Notes: generated by a model from the sequence alone, not told the origin. A stretch of DNA of 47,077 nucleotides from Prochlorococcus sp. AG-347-B23 (GCA_003281715.1 QCBE01000010.1:1-47077); one strand, 5' to 3'; shown: positions 25,407 through 34,653, counted from the first letter of the stretch. Numbers and translations are program-made.

Positions 25407-26190
25407 TCTACCCCTTGATCAAAGAAATATAATTATTACTCGATCAAAAGAAGGGATATTGGATATAAAAAAGATATTCATAAGCAAGGGCGCTAATGTA
25501 TTTGATTTACCTGCAATAAGTATTGCTGATCCTGATGATTTGAATCCTCTTGACGAAGCATTAAATCAAATAAATGATTTTCATTGGATTATTTTTTCCA
25601 GTAGTAATGGGATCAAATTTGTGGATAAAAGACTTAGATACTTTAATAGTTCATTAAAAGAATGTTCTAAAAAAACAAAAATCGCCGTAGTCGGAGAAAA
25701 AACCTCAAAAACTCTTGATGATTTTGGGATTAAGGCTGATTTCATGCCTCCAGAATTTGTTGCTGAAAGTTTAATTGATAATTTCCCAGTATCTGGTTAT
25801 GGACTGCGAGTTTTTGTACCAAGAGTTCAAACAGGTGGTAGGGATTTAATTGCAGAGCAATTTAGAAAGGCTGGTTCTCGTGTATTTGAGGTTGCTGCAT
25901 ATGAAACTAGATGTCCTGAATCAATTCCGGAAGAAACAATTGATATTATTTCTAATCGAAAAGTCGATGCAATTATTTTCTCAAGCGGTAAAACCGTAGT
26001 AAATGCTGCTTTTTTACTAGAAAAAAAACTTGGTAAAAAATGGTTAAGATATTTTGATCAAATTAAGTTATTAACTATTGGACCTCAGACAACAAAAATA
26101 TGTAACAAGATTTTTGGAAGAGTTGATAGTCAGGCACAAAAATATACTTTTGAAGGACTACTAGATGTAGCAATTAATATTTTTAATTAG
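25390..26190 (+). CDS. hemD: uroporphyrinogen-III synthase
   Basis: About 266 residues. Start candidates are ATG 25378, 25390 and 25393; GAGG at 25383-25386 favours 25390/25393. The sequence is weakly conserved as usual for HemD, but the two-domain alternation is recognisable: IIITRSKEGILDIKKIF, HWIIFSSSNGIKFVDKRL, KIAVVGEKTSKTL, and in the second half VEVAAYETRCP-like (VFEVAAYETRC) and DAIIFSSGKTVVNAAFLL. It closes hydroxymethylbilane to uroporphyrinogen III, for heme and chlorophyll. It overlaps rbfA and, at its end, the SRPBCC gene by 8 bases. Confidence 0.88.
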   Translation: MMPKVDLPLDQRNIIITRSKEGILDIKKIFISKGANVFDLPAISIADPDDLNPLDEALNQINDFHWIIFSSSNGIKFVDKRLRYFNSSLKECSKKTKIAVVGEKTSKTLDDFGIKADFMPPEFVAESLIDNFPVSGYGLRVFVPRVQTGGRDLIAEQFRKAGSRVFEVAAYETRCPESIPEETIDIISNRKVDAIIFSSGKTVVNAAFLLEKKLGKKWLRYFDQIKLLTIGPQTTKICNKIFGRVDSQAQKYTFEGLLDVAINIFN

Positions 26191-26653
26191 AAAAATTTTT
26201 TGTATAGTTCTTTTCAACTAAATCTTTGAACCTATCAATATTGGCCTGTAATTCGTTTGTAACCATTTTGCCTAAAATATTTTCTTCCATAAACCGAGCA
26301 ATCATTTTTGGTAGTTCATAAGTTATGGCTAAATTGACCGTTGTGATTTGATCAGTTTTACTTTCGAAAACTACTGATCCCTCAGTTGGTAAACCGCCTA
26401 TTGATTTCCATTTAAGTTTGCTTTTTTCAACCCTTTCTGTAATTTGTGCTTTCCATTTAAACCTAAAGCCATTTGCAGCTAAAGTCCATTCTGTTAAATC
26501 TGGTAAAGTATTAGTTTTTTCGTCAACTGTTTTTACAGATTCAATCCAGCTCATCCAAAGTGACATTGAGTCTAAATCGCTCCATGTATCCCATACATTT
26601 TCAAGAGGCGCATTAACAATTGTTGTTACGTCATGTTTTAGCCAAGTACCCAT
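26183..26653 (-). CDS. SRPBCC (START/polyketide cyclase-like) family protein
   Basis: 156 residues from ATG 26653 (a TTG directly before it is possible). The N-terminal TTIVNAPLENVWDTWSDLDSMSLWMSWIESV is the SRPBCC signature, followed by an antiparallel sheet and a C-terminal helix (ELQANIDRFKDLVEK). The fold binds hydrophobic ligands. It starts 3 bases after the zeta-carotene desaturase stop, a linkage seen in other picocyanobacteria, so a role with a carotenoid or isoprenoid ligand is an attractive inference. Confidence 0.8.
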   Translation of the reverse strand: MGTWLKHDVTTIVNAPLENVWDTWSDLDSMSLWMSWIESVKTVDEKTNTLPDLTEWTLAANGFRFKWKAQITERVEKSKLKWKSIGGLPTEGSVVFESKTDQITTVNLAITYELPKMIARFMEENILGKMVTNELQANIDRFKDLVEKNYTKNFSN

Positions 26654-26656
26654 CAA

Positions 26657-28111
26657 TTAACTTACTGCAAGATTTTTTGCTAATTCGGCTTTCTTCTCTA
26701 AAATTGCAGCAGCAGCTAAATGACCACTCATAGTAGCTCCTTCCATAGAGTCTATATAATCTTGTTTTGTATAACTACCAGCCATGAAGAAATTAGATAT
26801 AGATGTTTTTTGATCGGGTCTGAAAGGTTCCATACCAGGAGCTTCTCTATAGAGTGATTGTGGAATTTGTACCACGTTACTCCAAAGCAATTTAAGGTTT
26901 TTTGAGGATGGGAATAGACGGCGAACCTCTTTATCAATTTCTTTTGTAATTCTTTCTGTGGATCTTCCCATCCATCTATCGCCAGGAGTTAAAACACATT
27001 GGAGAAGCGATCCCATATCTTTTTTTCTATAGTCTGCTGGACTTGCTAGTGCTAAATCAGCAAAACAACTGAAAGAGGCATCAGCAGAATAAAGAAGGTT
27101 ATCTAGTCCAGTTGGTTCGTTTCCAGTATTATCTTTTTCTAATTCAGTAACCCAACCGTCATATCTTAATTGGATTGTGGCAACAGCTACAGCTCTAAGT
27201 TTTTTTAAACCTTCAAATTCTTTAAATTGATACCATTCTTTTGGAATTATTTTTTTTATTCCAGGAACATCACAAGCAGCTAGAAATTTATCTGCAAACA
27301 CTGCCTTAATCCCTTCAGGAGAAGATATTTGTAATTGATTTACTAAATAAGAGGAAGATTCCTTTTCATAAATGATTTCTTCTACCTTATGGTTAAGATG
27401 TATTTTTGCTCCTTTGTTTGTGATGTAGTCGACAATAGGTTGAGTTAACCACTTATGTGGAGAACCTTTTAAAAGATTAAGTTTTGAGGCTTCTGTTTTT
27501 GAAGCAAACATCATAAATATAGTTAGCATGCATCTTGCTGAAATATCTTTGCAATTAATAAAACCTAAAGCGTATGCGATAGGATCCCACATTCTTTCTA
27601 AGCTTTTTTCACTTCCACCATGGTTTAAAAACCATTCTTTAAAACTAATTTTATCTAGATCTCTAATTATTTTCATTGCGCCTTCATAGTCTATCAATCC
27701 TCTTACTATTGGGCTTGTCCCTAAAGCTAAGGCATTTCTGATCTTATCTACCCAAGTAAGTTGTTCGGTAGTAAAAAAAGCTTTAAGTCCGTTAAATGGG
27801 GCACCTAAAGGGAATCTGAAGTCTAAAGATTTTAAATTACCACCATTATTAATAAATAGATGAGTATGGTCTTTCGGGAGTAGATTGTCTAGAGCTCCCA
27901 CTTTTTTCATTAATTTAAAAAGATTTGCATAATTGTAAAAAAATACATGTAAACCCATTTCTATGTGGTTGCCATCCTTATCTTCCCAACTTCCTACTTT
28001 ACCTCCCCAAAATGACCTGCTCTCAAAAATTTCTACTTCGTGACCTTCATCAACTAAATTGACTGCTGCTGTAAGACCAGCTAATCCAGAACCAACTATT
28101 GCAATTTTCAC
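26657..28111 (-). CDS. crtQ: zeta-carotene desaturase (plant-type, CrtQ)
   Basis: 484 residues, GTG 28111. FAD-binding [13 protein letters not shown] at the N-terminus, [43 protein letters not shown], and the C-terminal carotenoid-desaturase signature [23 protein letters not shown]. These fit plant-type ZDS/CrtQ, which introduces two double bonds into zeta-carotene on the way to lycopene. The length is normal and all motifs are intact. Divergent from the IscA-like gene over about 100 bases. Confidence 0.94.
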   Translation of the reverse strand: MKIAIVGSGLAGLTAAVNLVDEGHEVEIFESRSFWGGKVGSWEDKDGNHIEMGLHVFFYNYANLFKLMKKVGALDNLLPKDHTHLFINNGGNLKSLDFRFPLGAPFNGLKAFFTTEQLTWVDKIRNALALGTSPIVRGLIDYEGAMKIIRDLDKISFKEWFLNHGGSEKSLERMWDPIAYALGFINCKDISARCMLTIFMMFASKTEASKLNLLKGSPHKWLTQPIVDYITNKGAKIHLNHKVEEIIYEKESSSYLVNQLQISSPEGIKAVFADKFLAACDVPGIKKIIPKEWYQFKEFEGLKKLRAVAVATIQLRYDGWVTELEKDNTGNEPTGLDNLLYSADASFSCFADLALASPADYRKKDMGSLLQCVLTPGDRWMGRSTERITKEIDKEVRRLFPSSKNLKLLWSNVVQIPQSLYREAPGMEPFRPDQKTSISNFFMAGSYTKQDYIDSMEGATMSGHLAAAAILEKKAELAKNLAVS

Positions 28112-28210
28112 TTTTTCTTAGAATTATAACAAATCAAGTTTGGATAACGCTTGTTCTATGCATCCTATCGATTAAGTTTTTATATTATAAATAGTAAAAA
28201 TCCCTTGTTT

Positions 28211-28603
28211 ATGGAAAATGTAGAAGTTAAACAGGAAATTAAAAATTCTGATGATGGGAAAGGTATCTTAATTACGAATGATGCTATAGAACAAATTTCA
28301 AATTTATTGAAGGGCCAAAGTGATAAAAAAGCACTAAGGGTAGGAGTAAGATCAGGAGGTTGTAGTGGGATGAGTTATACGATGGATTTTATAGGAACTG
28401 ATGAAATAAATCCCGATGATAAAGTTTATGATTATTCTTTAAAAGCTGATCAAAGCTTTCAAGTGGTTTGTGATCCTAAAAGTCTTTTATATATTTATGG
28501 AATGCAGTTAGATTTTAGTAAGGAATTGATTGGAGGTGGCTTTAATTTTGTAAATCCCAATGCCTCTCAAACTTGTGGTTGTGGAAGCTCCTTTGCAGTT
28601 TAA
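28211..28603 (+). CDS. A-type iron-sulfur carrier (IscA/SufA family)
   Basis: 130 residues from ATG 28211 (MENVEVKQEIK); an upstream in-frame TTG-type start at 28151 would add a non-conserved tail. The three cluster-ligand cysteines are present: C51 in GGCSGMSY and C122/C124 in CGCGSSF. HesB-like core ITNDAIEQISNLLKG, ALRVGVRSGG. It delivers or stores [2Fe-2S]/[4Fe-4S] clusters for target proteins. Cyanobacterial photosystem I, RadA-independent Fe-S enzymes and the radical-SAM proteins in this window are potential clients (inference). Confidence 0.92.
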   Translation: MENVEVKQEIKNSDDGKGILITNDAIEQISNLLKGQSDKKALRVGVRSGGCSGMSYTMDFIGTDEINPDDKVYDYSLKADQSFQVVCDPKSLLYIYGMQLDFSKELIGGGFNFVNPNASQTCGCGSSFAV

Positions 28604-28609
28604 TGAATA

Positions 28610-29038
28610 ATGAATAACGAAATTAATCCCATCGAAGAGGATTTTAATACAGCTTTATCAAGATATAAAGCAGGGCAAGATTTAATTCCAATCGTTCAAG
28701 ATTTTCAAAAAATTATACAGCAAATTCCAAATCATTTTGCTGCTTGGACTTGTTTATCATGGCTTCAATTACTTTTGAAAAATAATGAAGAAGCTTTGTC
28801 AGCTGCCAGACAAGCTGTTCGATTAAATCAGCAAGATCCACAAGCAAGAATGAATTTGTCTTTAGCGCTTTTGGCTACCAATAATAAAGGTGTTAGGGAT
28901 CATATTGAGTTAATAAAAAAAATGTCTATGATGATGCCAGATGTGAAAAGTGAGTTGAAAGAATCTGTTGAAGACGGATTAAGTAGATATCCAGATTGGC
29001 CTGAGTTAACCAAAGTAAAAAAATGGTTGGAATTTTAA
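28610..29038 (+). CDS. TPR-repeat protein
   Basis: 142 residues, ATG 28610, seven bases after the IscA-like stop. Helical repeats with the TPR pattern: FNTALSRYKAGQDLIPIVQDF, NHFAAWTCLSWLQLLLKNNEEALSAA, and VRLNQQDPQARMNLSLALLA. The C-terminal helix ends in SRYPDWPELTKVKKWLEF. TPR domains mediate protein-protein contacts; the partner is unknown. Coupling to an IscA-like gene is seen here only by position. Confidence 0.75.
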   Translation: MNNEINPIEEDFNTALSRYKAGQDLIPIVQDFQKIIQQIPNHFAAWTCLSWLQLLLKNNEEALSAARQAVRLNQQDPQARMNLSLALLATNNKGVRDHIELIKKMSMMMPDVKSELKESVEDGLSRYPDWPELTKVKKWLEF

Positions 29039-29039
29039 A

Positions 29040-30242
29040 TTGTTTAAGATTTTAATATTAAGTAATGGGCATGGAGAAGATCTATCTGGTAGTCTAATAG
29101 CTAAACAATTCGTAAAAAGTGGTTATTCTGTTCATGCATTGCCAATTGTTGGTATGGGAAACCATTACGAAAAAGAACAAATTAAGATTATAGGTAAAAC
29201 TAAAGAATTTAAAACTGGAGGAATTGGCTATAATTCTTTCAGGGGAAGACTTACTGAGATATTAGGAGGAGAAATATTTTATGTCTTAAAAAGATTATAT
29301 TTAACTTTTAAAATAAAAAAAAAATACGATTATTTTTTTGTAGTTGGAGATATTGTGCCAGTTTTTTTTGCATGGGTTTGTAGGAAAGATTTTTTTACAT
29401 ATCTAGTTGCTTATTCCAGCCATTATGAAGGGAAGTTGAAATTACCATGGCCTTCTAAATTTTTCTTGCTCTCACAAAAAGCAAAAAAAATATATACGAG
29501 AGACCCCCTTACAGCTAAGGATCTAACATTGCAATTAAAAAAGAACGTGTCTTTTTTAGGTAACCCATTTATGGATAAGTTTTTTCCTAGAAACAAAGAA
29601 TTAAATAAAGCTGAATTTAGTATTGGATTATTTCCAGGAAGTAGATACCCTGAGATTTTAGATAATTTTGTTTTTATTTTAGAGGTATTAGAGGCATTGT
29701 CAGATTTAAGATATTTTCAAAAAATTCAGTTTAATTTTGCAATAGTTAATGCTCTATCTTCATTAAAAATAAAGGAGATATTTCAAAAAAGAGGATGGTT
29801 AAAAATAGAAAATATAAAAGATAATAATCTCTTGAAGTTCCAATATAAATTTTTAGAAGTTAATCTATATTGGAATAATTTTGACAAAATATTATTGAAA
29901 AGTAGATGCTGTATCAGCATGGCAGGAACAGCAACAGAGCAAGCGATTGGATTAGGAAAACCGGTTATTCAGATTGAAGGTAAAGGTCCACAATTTACAA
30001 AAACTTTTGCAGAAGCGCAAAGACGTTTGCTTGGAAAATATGTTTTTTGTGCCACTAATTATAAAGATAAGAATGATCAAATCAATCAGACAATAAAATT
30101 GATCATAAAAATAATATATCTTATACAGTTGAATAAGAAGTTTATGATCTCATGTAATAAAAATGCTAAAAAAAGACTGGGTGAAAACAAAGCTTGTCTT
30201 AAAATGGTTGATGATATGAATATTGTTATAAAAAATGACTAA
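29040..30242 (+). CDS. lipid-A-disaccharide synthase-related glycosyltransferase-like protein (TIGR03492)
   Basis: 400 residues, TTG 29040, two bases after the TPR stop. The start FKILILSNGHGEDLSGSLIA with GHGED, the middle FLGNPFMDKF and IGLFPGSRYPEIL, and the C-terminal CISMAGTATEQAIGLGKPVIQIEGKGPQFT are typical of the cyanobacterial LpxB-related family (GT-B fold, glycosyltransferase-like). Prochlorococcus lipopolysaccharide differs from enteric lipid A, so the substrate should not be assumed. The last eight bases overlap the next gene. Confidence 0.85.
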   Translation: MFKILILSNGHGEDLSGSLIAKQFVKSGYSVHALPIVGMGNHYEKEQIKIIGKTKEFKTGGIGYNSFRGRLTEILGGEIFYVLKRLYLTFKIKKKYDYFFVVGDIVPVFFAWVCRKDFFTYLVAYSSHYEGKLKLPWPSKFFLLSQKAKKIYTRDPLTAKDLTLQLKKNVSFLGNPFMDKFFPRNKELNKAEFSIGLFPGSRYPEILDNFVFILEVLEALSDLRYFQKIQFNFAIVNALSSLKIKEIFQKRGWLKIENIKDNNLLKFQYKFLEVNLYWNNFDKILLKSRCCISMAGTATEQAIGLGKPVIQIEGKGPQFTKTFAEAQRRLLGKYVFCATNYKDKNDQINQTIKLIIKIIYLIQLNKKFMISCNKNAKKRLGENKACLKMVDDMNIVIKND

Positions 30243-30504
30243 GGAGAATAATCAAAATAAGTTAAAACAAATTATCGATAATTTGTTATTAATAAATTTA
30301 TTTACAGTAATTTTTTTTGCAATATTTTTTATTTTTGCAATCATTATGCAATTTAATGGCATATTTATTTTTATTAATTTTATTCAGATAGTTTGGAATC
30401 CTCTTGTAGTTCCATTGATAACAATTCTTATTATTGGTGCTTTAGTAAACGGTATTAATTCCTGGTGGAGGCGTAAATTGCTTTCTCAAGAAGAGGATAT
30501 TTAA
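30235..30504 (+). CDS. small two-helix membrane protein
   Basis: 89 residues, ATG 30235, overlapping the LpxB-related gene by eight bases. Two strong hydrophobic helices (about residues 18-41 and 48-71, with FFAIFFIFAIIMQFNG) are followed by SWWRRKLLSQEEDI. No motif identifies a function; tight coupling suggests it supports the preceding glycosyltransferase-like protein at the membrane. Its last 50 bases run tail-to-tail into the epimerase gene. Confidence 0.6.
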   Translation: MTKENNQNKLKQIIDNLLLINLFTVIFFAIFFIFAIIMQFNGIFIFINFIQIVWNPLVVPLITILIIGALVNGINSWWRRKLLSQEEDI

Positions 30505-31381
30505 AAGAATAATTTTTGATTTTACTACTTATTACTTTTTGTCCTTCCAATACAACTTTTGCTCCATCTCCTAGCAATATTTTTAAAACCGCTCCAGGCA
30601 CTGGAAGTAAATTAGGTCTATTCAGACATTTACCTAAAGTCTGAGAAAATTCTCTCATTAATACTGGATTTGGTGCAACAGCATTAAATACTCCCGAATA
30701 CTTTTTATCAACTAATGCTTTACTAATTAATGCACATAAATCAGTTCTATGAATCCAACTCATCCATTGCTTACCATCTCCAATTGGTCCACCTAATCCC
30801 ACTTTAAATATAGGGAGCATTTTTCCTAATGCTCCTCCATCTGCTTCTAGAACTATTCCAATTCTAAAAATAACTAACCTTGAGAAAAATGGTTTTTCAG
30901 CAGCGACCGCTTCCCATTCTTTGCAAAGATTAGATAAAAAGTCTTTTCCTCCGATACTATTTTCAGTGAATTCACCAGACAAACTTGTACCGTAATAACC
31001 TATTGCCGATCCATTTATAATGACTTTTGGGTTTATTTTTAAATTTTTAAGGGTCTTCATCATAAATTTTGTGGTGTTAATACGACTATTTTCAATCTCC
31101 TGTTTTTGTTCAAGAGTCCATTTTTTTTCTGCTATGGGTTCTCCCATCAAGTTAATAATTCCATCTGTAACTTTTAGAATATTTAGAAGATTTTCGTTAT
31201 TCCAGCTTTTTTCTTTTGATAAATCTATTTGAAAAAATTTAAACTTATTGAAATCTAAATCAATCTTTAATTTACTTATGGGTTTTCTACTTACAATGCA
31301 TATTTCGTGATTTTCATTGATTAGTGTTGGAACTAATTCTTTCCCAACAAATCCAGTGCAGCCAAGTAGTAAAAGACGCAT
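30455..31381 (-). CDS. TIGR01777 family sugar-nucleotide epimerase-like protein
   Basis: 308 residues from ATG 31381 (MRLLLLGCTGFVGKEL); frame remains open upstream to 31549 but that extension is unlike the family. Rossmann motif GCTGFVG (7-13), NLMGEPIAEKKW, NGSAIGYYGTSLSGEF with YYG instead of the YxxxK seen in true SDR epimerases, and a C-terminal DUF1731-like region with NLLPVPGAVLKILLGDGAKVVLEGQKV. Function unproven: related proteins influence cell division or sugar metabolism. The 50-base tail overlap with the membrane-protein gene is unusually long here. Confidence 0.88.
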   Translation of the reverse strand: MRLLLLGCTGFVGKELVPTLINENHEICIVSRKPISKLKIDLDFNKFKFFQIDLSKEKSWNNENLLNILKVTDGIINLMGEPIAEKKWTLEQKQEIENSRINTTKFMMKTLKNLKINPKVIINGSAIGYYGTSLSGEFTENSIGGKDFLSNLCKEWEAVAAEKPFFSRLVIFRIGIVLEADGGALGKMLPIFKVGLGGPIGDGKQWMSWIHRTDLCALISKALVDKKYSGVFNAVAPNPVLMREFSQTLGKCLNRPNLLPVPGAVLKILLGDGAKVVLEGQKVISSKIKNYSFKYPLLEKAIYASTRN

Positions 31382-31517
31382 ATCAAATTGATGTTTATCA
31401 TTTAAGGCTATTAAATTTTTTAGACGTTTGTTATTATTATTCCGGTATAAATTTTTTTCAATATTTTTCAAACAAGTTTTTGTATAATAAATTTCAAATA
31501 ACTTTCTTGAATTTACT

Positions 31518-31751
31518 ATGACAGATACTATTCCAAAGAAACCTCTCAAGAAAGGAAGCTTAGTTTTTGTCGATAGAGAAAATTATATAAAAAGTATCGA
31601 GGCTCTAGCTAGTGATCACGATTTGCCTAATTATGTGTTTGAAGGTCCCGGAGAGATTCTCTCAGTCAAAGACGAATATGCTCAGATTCGATGGCGCAGA
31701 CCTGTTCCGGATGTTTGGTTGAAATTAGATCAACTTAAAGAATATTTGTAA
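31518..31751 (+). CDS. ndhO: NAD(P)H-quinone oxidoreductase subunit O
   Basis: 77 residues, ATG 31518. PLKKGSLVFVDRENYIKSIEALASD and the core YVFEGPGEILSVKDEYAQIRWRRPVPDVWLKLDQL are the cyanobacterial NdhO signature. NdhO is a small peripheral subunit of NDH-1 at the ferredoxin-binding side, with a suppressing influence on cyclic flow reported in Synechocystis. The gene is divergent from the TIGR01777 gene and ends 12 bases before the convergent J-domain gene. Confidence 0.93.
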   Translation: MTDTIPKKPLKKGSLVFVDRENYIKSIEALASDHDLPNYVFEGPGEILSVKDEYAQIRWRRPVPDVWLKLDQLKEYL

Positions 31752-31763
31752 TAAAGTTTTTAT

Positions 31764-32441
31764 CTAAAAGTTTTTATTTTTTTTCTCTCTAGACATCTTT
31801 GATTTGATTCTTTTTGCCTCTTTGATCATTTCCTTACCATCAAATAAGTAATTATCTACATATCCTTGTGTATATCTATCAAATTCTGATAGTGCATCTT
31901 TAACTTGTGAAAAACAATGGTAAAGATCTAGGCCTAAAGCTGAAATAGACTTTGGAACTATTTTTTTGTTATAAATTTTTTCAACTTTTTCTATTTTATT
32001 TTGTGAAAGATTTATGTAACTGCAGAAATTTTCCATTAGTTGGTCATCATATGGATCCGCAGATAGTTCTTTTATTTCGTTGTTCAAAGGATTAATTATT
32101 TGACTAATTAATCTATTGATTGGAGTGTAAATTTCTTTAATCCATGTTTCAACTTCTTTGTCTTTAATTGACGAATTATATTTTTTTGAATTAATTTTTT
32201 TTTCCCAATTTTCATTTAATGAATCAAATGATGAACTGGAAGAGACAAAATTTCTATCATATTGTTCTTTTTTGATAGGGTCATTTAGAGTCTCCCAGGC
32301 ATTTTGTATTGCAAGAAATCGTTCTTTTTCTCCCCCCTTATCAGGATGATGTTGCTTTACTAAAGAGCGATATGAAGATTTGATTTCACTTCTGGTTGCA
32401 TTTTTTTTAAGGCCTAATTCTTCATACAAATTTTTTTCCAT
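31764..32441 (-). CDS. J-domain protein
   Basis: 225 residues, ATG 32441. The J-domain occupies residues 4-60: LYEELGLKKNATRSEIKSSY with HPD at 32-34 (KQHHPDKGG). Unlike DnaJ there is no Gly/Phe region and no zinc-binding cysteines; the remaining 150 residues are helical, charged and unique. It should stimulate a DnaK-type Hsp70 and recruit a specific client. It lies 16 bases downstream of cysK on the same strand and is probably cotranscribed with it. Confidence 0.85.
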   Translation of the reverse strand: MEKNLYEELGLKKNATRSEIKSSYRSLVKQHHPDKGGEKERFLAIQNAWETLNDPIKKEQYDRNFVSSSSSFDSLNENWEKKINSKKYNSSIKDKEVETWIKEIYTPINRLISQIINPLNNEIKELSADPYDDQLMENFCSYINLSQNKIEKVEKIYNKKIVPKSISALGLDLYHCFSQVKDALSEFDRYTQGYVDNYLFDGKEMIKEAKRIKSKMSREKKNKNF

Positions 32442-32457
32442 TTTTATAAATTATGGA

Positions 32458-33426
32458 TTAAAGATAACCATCTTTTCTGGCTTGAATTGAAGTATTAGAT
32501 TCAAACATTGCTGTTGATAAATATCTTTCACCAAAACTTGGAAGAATAACTATCAATCTTTTATTCACTAGTTCCTTCCTTTCACCGATTTTAATAGTTG
32601 CTGCTAGAGCCGCACCGCTACTGATGCCAGATAAAAGGCCTTCCAATCGAGCTAATAAACGCCCATAATAAAATGCTTCATCGTCATCTATTTTTATAAT
32701 TTCATCAATTAATTTAGTATTCAGTACTTTCGGCACGAAACCTGCTCCTATTCCTTGAATCGAATGAGATCCTGCTTTTTCTCCAGAAATCACAGCACTT
32801 TTTTTGGGCTCTACAGCATAAATTTTGCAATTAGGATTAACTTTTTTCAAGAAACGTGCGCAACCAGTGATTGTACCTCCTGTTCCTACTCCCGTAACTA
32901 GTCCATCTAAATTGTTATTGGATTGAGACCATATTTCTTGTGCCGTTGTTCTTTCATGAATATCTGGATTAGCAAAGTTTTCAAATTGATTAAATTGATA
33001 GCTATTTGCAATGGTTGAAGATAATTCATTCGCTAAATCTAAAGCTCCTTTCATTCCTTCTTTCCCAGGCGTTAACTGTAATTCAGCTCCATATGCTCTC
33101 AACATTGCCCTCCTTTCAATACTCATCGTATCCGGCATAGTCAATATCAATTTATAGCCTTTTGCCGCAGCAACCATTGCTAATGCGATGCCCGTATTCC
33201 CACTTGTAGCTTCAATCAAAGTTGTTTTATCTGGTTTTATCAATCCGTCTTCTTCTGCTTTACATAACATTGAATAAGCGATGCGATCTTTAACGGACGC
33301 TGATGGATTGAAACTTTCTAGTTTGGCTATTATTTCTGGATAACAATTAAAATACTTTCTGATTCGATTTAATTTAACTAACGGGGTATTTCCAACTAGA
33401 GAAGTTATATCATTTGCTATTTCCAT
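32458..33426 (-). CDS. cysK: cysteine synthase (O-acetylserine sulfhydrylase)
   Basis: 322 residues, ATG 33426. PLP-dependent fold type II: NPSASVKDRIAY with PLP lysine K46, SGNTGIALAMV (75-79) phosphate loop, TGVGTGGTITG, and the serine-type GISSGAALAA near the C-terminus. It replaces acetate of O-acetylserine by sulfide to form cysteine. The length and motifs are normal for CysK. The upstream region to 33571 contains AT-rich DNA and a divergent UPF0367 gene. Confidence 0.94.
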   Translation of the reverse strand: MEIANDITSLVGNTPLVKLNRIRKYFNCYPEIIAKLESFNPSASVKDRIAYSMLCKAEEDGLIKPDKTTLIEATSGNTGIALAMVAAAKGYKLILTMPDTMSIERRAMLRAYGAELQLTPGKEGMKGALDLANELSSTIANSYQFNQFENFANPDIHERTTAQEIWSQSNNNLDGLVTGVGTGGTITGCARFLKKVNPNCKIYAVEPKKSAVISGEKAGSHSIQGIGAGFVPKVLNTKLIDEIIKIDDDEAFYYGRLLARLEGLLSGISSGAALAATIKIGERKELVNKRLIVILPSFGERYLSTAMFESNTSIQARKDGYL

Positions 33427-33570
33427 GAAATGATTTTCAATTTCAAAATAAAATCTCCTATATATATAATAATTGTATTTAAAGATCTTTTATATAATTT
33501 TCTCAAAAGAAATTAATTTAAAATAACTTTCTTCGTAAAAATATTTACTATTATAAGAGGAAGTTTTTTA

Positions 33571-33849
33571 ATGATTATGTATTCGCTTGAATTAAGTCTG
33601 AGATATTCACCTTTTCCACTTTCAATTCAGAAAAAAGAATTTGATGATGTAAAACGAATTTATGATGAAATAAAAAATTCTATGAATGAAACTTTAGAAT
33701 CCTCAAACTTGATCGAATTAAGGTGTGACAAAGTGCAAGATAAATTAATTGCTGTCAGAGCTAAAGAAATCATTTCTGTTCAGATATATGAAAAATCGTC
33801 AGTAGCAGGAGGAGCAAAAAGACCAGGATTTTCTCTCAATATAGATTGA
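33571..33849 (+). CDS. UPF0367 family protein
   Basis: 92 residues from ATG 33571, preceded by AGAGGA at about 33556-33561; ATG 33577 (MYSLELSLRYSP) is a family-like alternative start but lies further from this Shine-Dalgarno. YSLELSLRYSPFPLSIQKKE, VRAKEIISVQIYEKS and the C-terminal GAKRPGFSLN match the cyanobacterial UPF0367 pattern. No function is known. Its stop overlaps the TTG start of the next gene, arguing for a two-gene operon. Confidence 0.8.
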   Translation: MIMYSLELSLRYSPFPLSIQKKEFDDVKRIYDEIKNSMNETLESSNLIELRCDKVQDKLIAVRAKEIISVQIYEKSSVAGGAKRPGFSLNID

Positions 33850-34532
33850 TAGAATTAATGCGAGATTCTCTTGAAAAAGAAATACCTCATATAAAATTCA
33901 AAGATGTTTCTTTTTCATATCCTGGAAAAAAAGAAAATTTAATTTTTAAATGTAACTTCTCAATAACAAAACCTGGATTTTGGATGGTCGTAGGTAAAAA
34001 CGGTAGCGGAAAAAGTACTCTTTTAAAATTAATTAATGGAATAATCAAACCTAAAAATGGATTGATAGATTCTAAAGCAAATATTGGCATGGTATTTCAG
34101 AATCCAGATCATCAAATATTGATGCCAAATTGTAGGAGTGAACTTCTGATAAATATTAATCAAAATATCAGTCAAAATGAAATTAATAAAAAAATTGAAT
34201 TTGTGCTTGATCAGGTAGGAATGACTGGTTTTGAAAAAAGGCCAATTCATACTTTAAGTGGGGGGCAAAAACAACGCTTAACTATTGCATGCGCTCTAAT
34301 AGGTAATAGAAATTTTATTCTTTTGGATGAGCCTACGGCTTTACTGGATCAAACTAGCCAATTAAAAGTATTAAAAACTATTAAAAATCTTACGAGTGAC
34401 CATAAAAAACCTTTATCCGCTTTATGGATTACTCACCGTTATGAAGAATTAACTTATTCTGATGCAGTAGCAGAGTTGAAAAATGGTTTTTTATCTAGCT
34501 GGCAAGAACCATCAAAATTTCAATATAATTAA
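33846..34532 (+). CDS. ABC transporter ATP-binding protein (ECF/cobalt-type)
   Basis: 228 residues from TTG 33846; ATG 33858 (MRDSLEKEIPH) is the other candidate. Walker A GKNGSGKST near residues 50-58, Q-loop FQNPDHQILMP, signature LSGGQKQR (137-144), Walker B FILLDEPTALLD and H-loop WITHRYEE. The PxxQ-x-h-x-P Q-loop is typical of CbiO/EcfA ATPases. No permease or substrate-binding gene is adjacent, so its partner is elsewhere. Plastid/cyanobacterial single ATPases of this type exist with unknown substrate. tRNA-Asn follows 49 bases downstream. Confidence 0.82.
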   Translation: MIELMRDSLEKEIPHIKFKDVSFSYPGKKENLIFKCNFSITKPGFWMVVGKNGSGKSTLLKLINGIIKPKNGLIDSKANIGMVFQNPDHQILMPNCRSELLININQNISQNEINKKIEFVLDQVGMTGFEKRPIHTLSGGQKQRLTIACALIGNRNFILLDEPTALLDQTSQLKVLKTIKNLTSDHKKPLSALWITHRYEELTYSDAVAELKNGFLSSWQEPSKFQYN

Positions 34533-34541
34533 TACTTGTAC

Positions 34542-34570
34542 TTGTCATAAGGTACTTTAAAGAGCTAAAT
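34542..34570 (+). promoter_or_regulatory. possible promoter of tRNA-Asn
   Basis: TTGTCA (34542-34547) and CTAAAT (34565-34570) lie with exactly 17 bases between them and about 11 bases before the tRNA. This fits a sigma-70-type -35/-10 pair, the -10 being a weak match. Position in front of the tRNA supports it. Confidence 0.35.
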
Positions 34571-34581
34571 TCATCATATAT

Positions 34582-34653
<72 letters not shown>

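Noticed and set aside
31020-31521. Two plus-strand frames opposite the TIGR01777 gene
   Set aside because: Embedded in, or in the upstream extension of, a clearly coding minus-strand gene; hydrophobic low-complexity translations.
31382-31549. N-terminal extension of the TIGR01777 protein to the upstream GTG/TTG
   Set aside because: The family begins with MRLLLLGCTGFVG at 31381; the extra 56 residues are unlike the family and run into the ndhO promoter.
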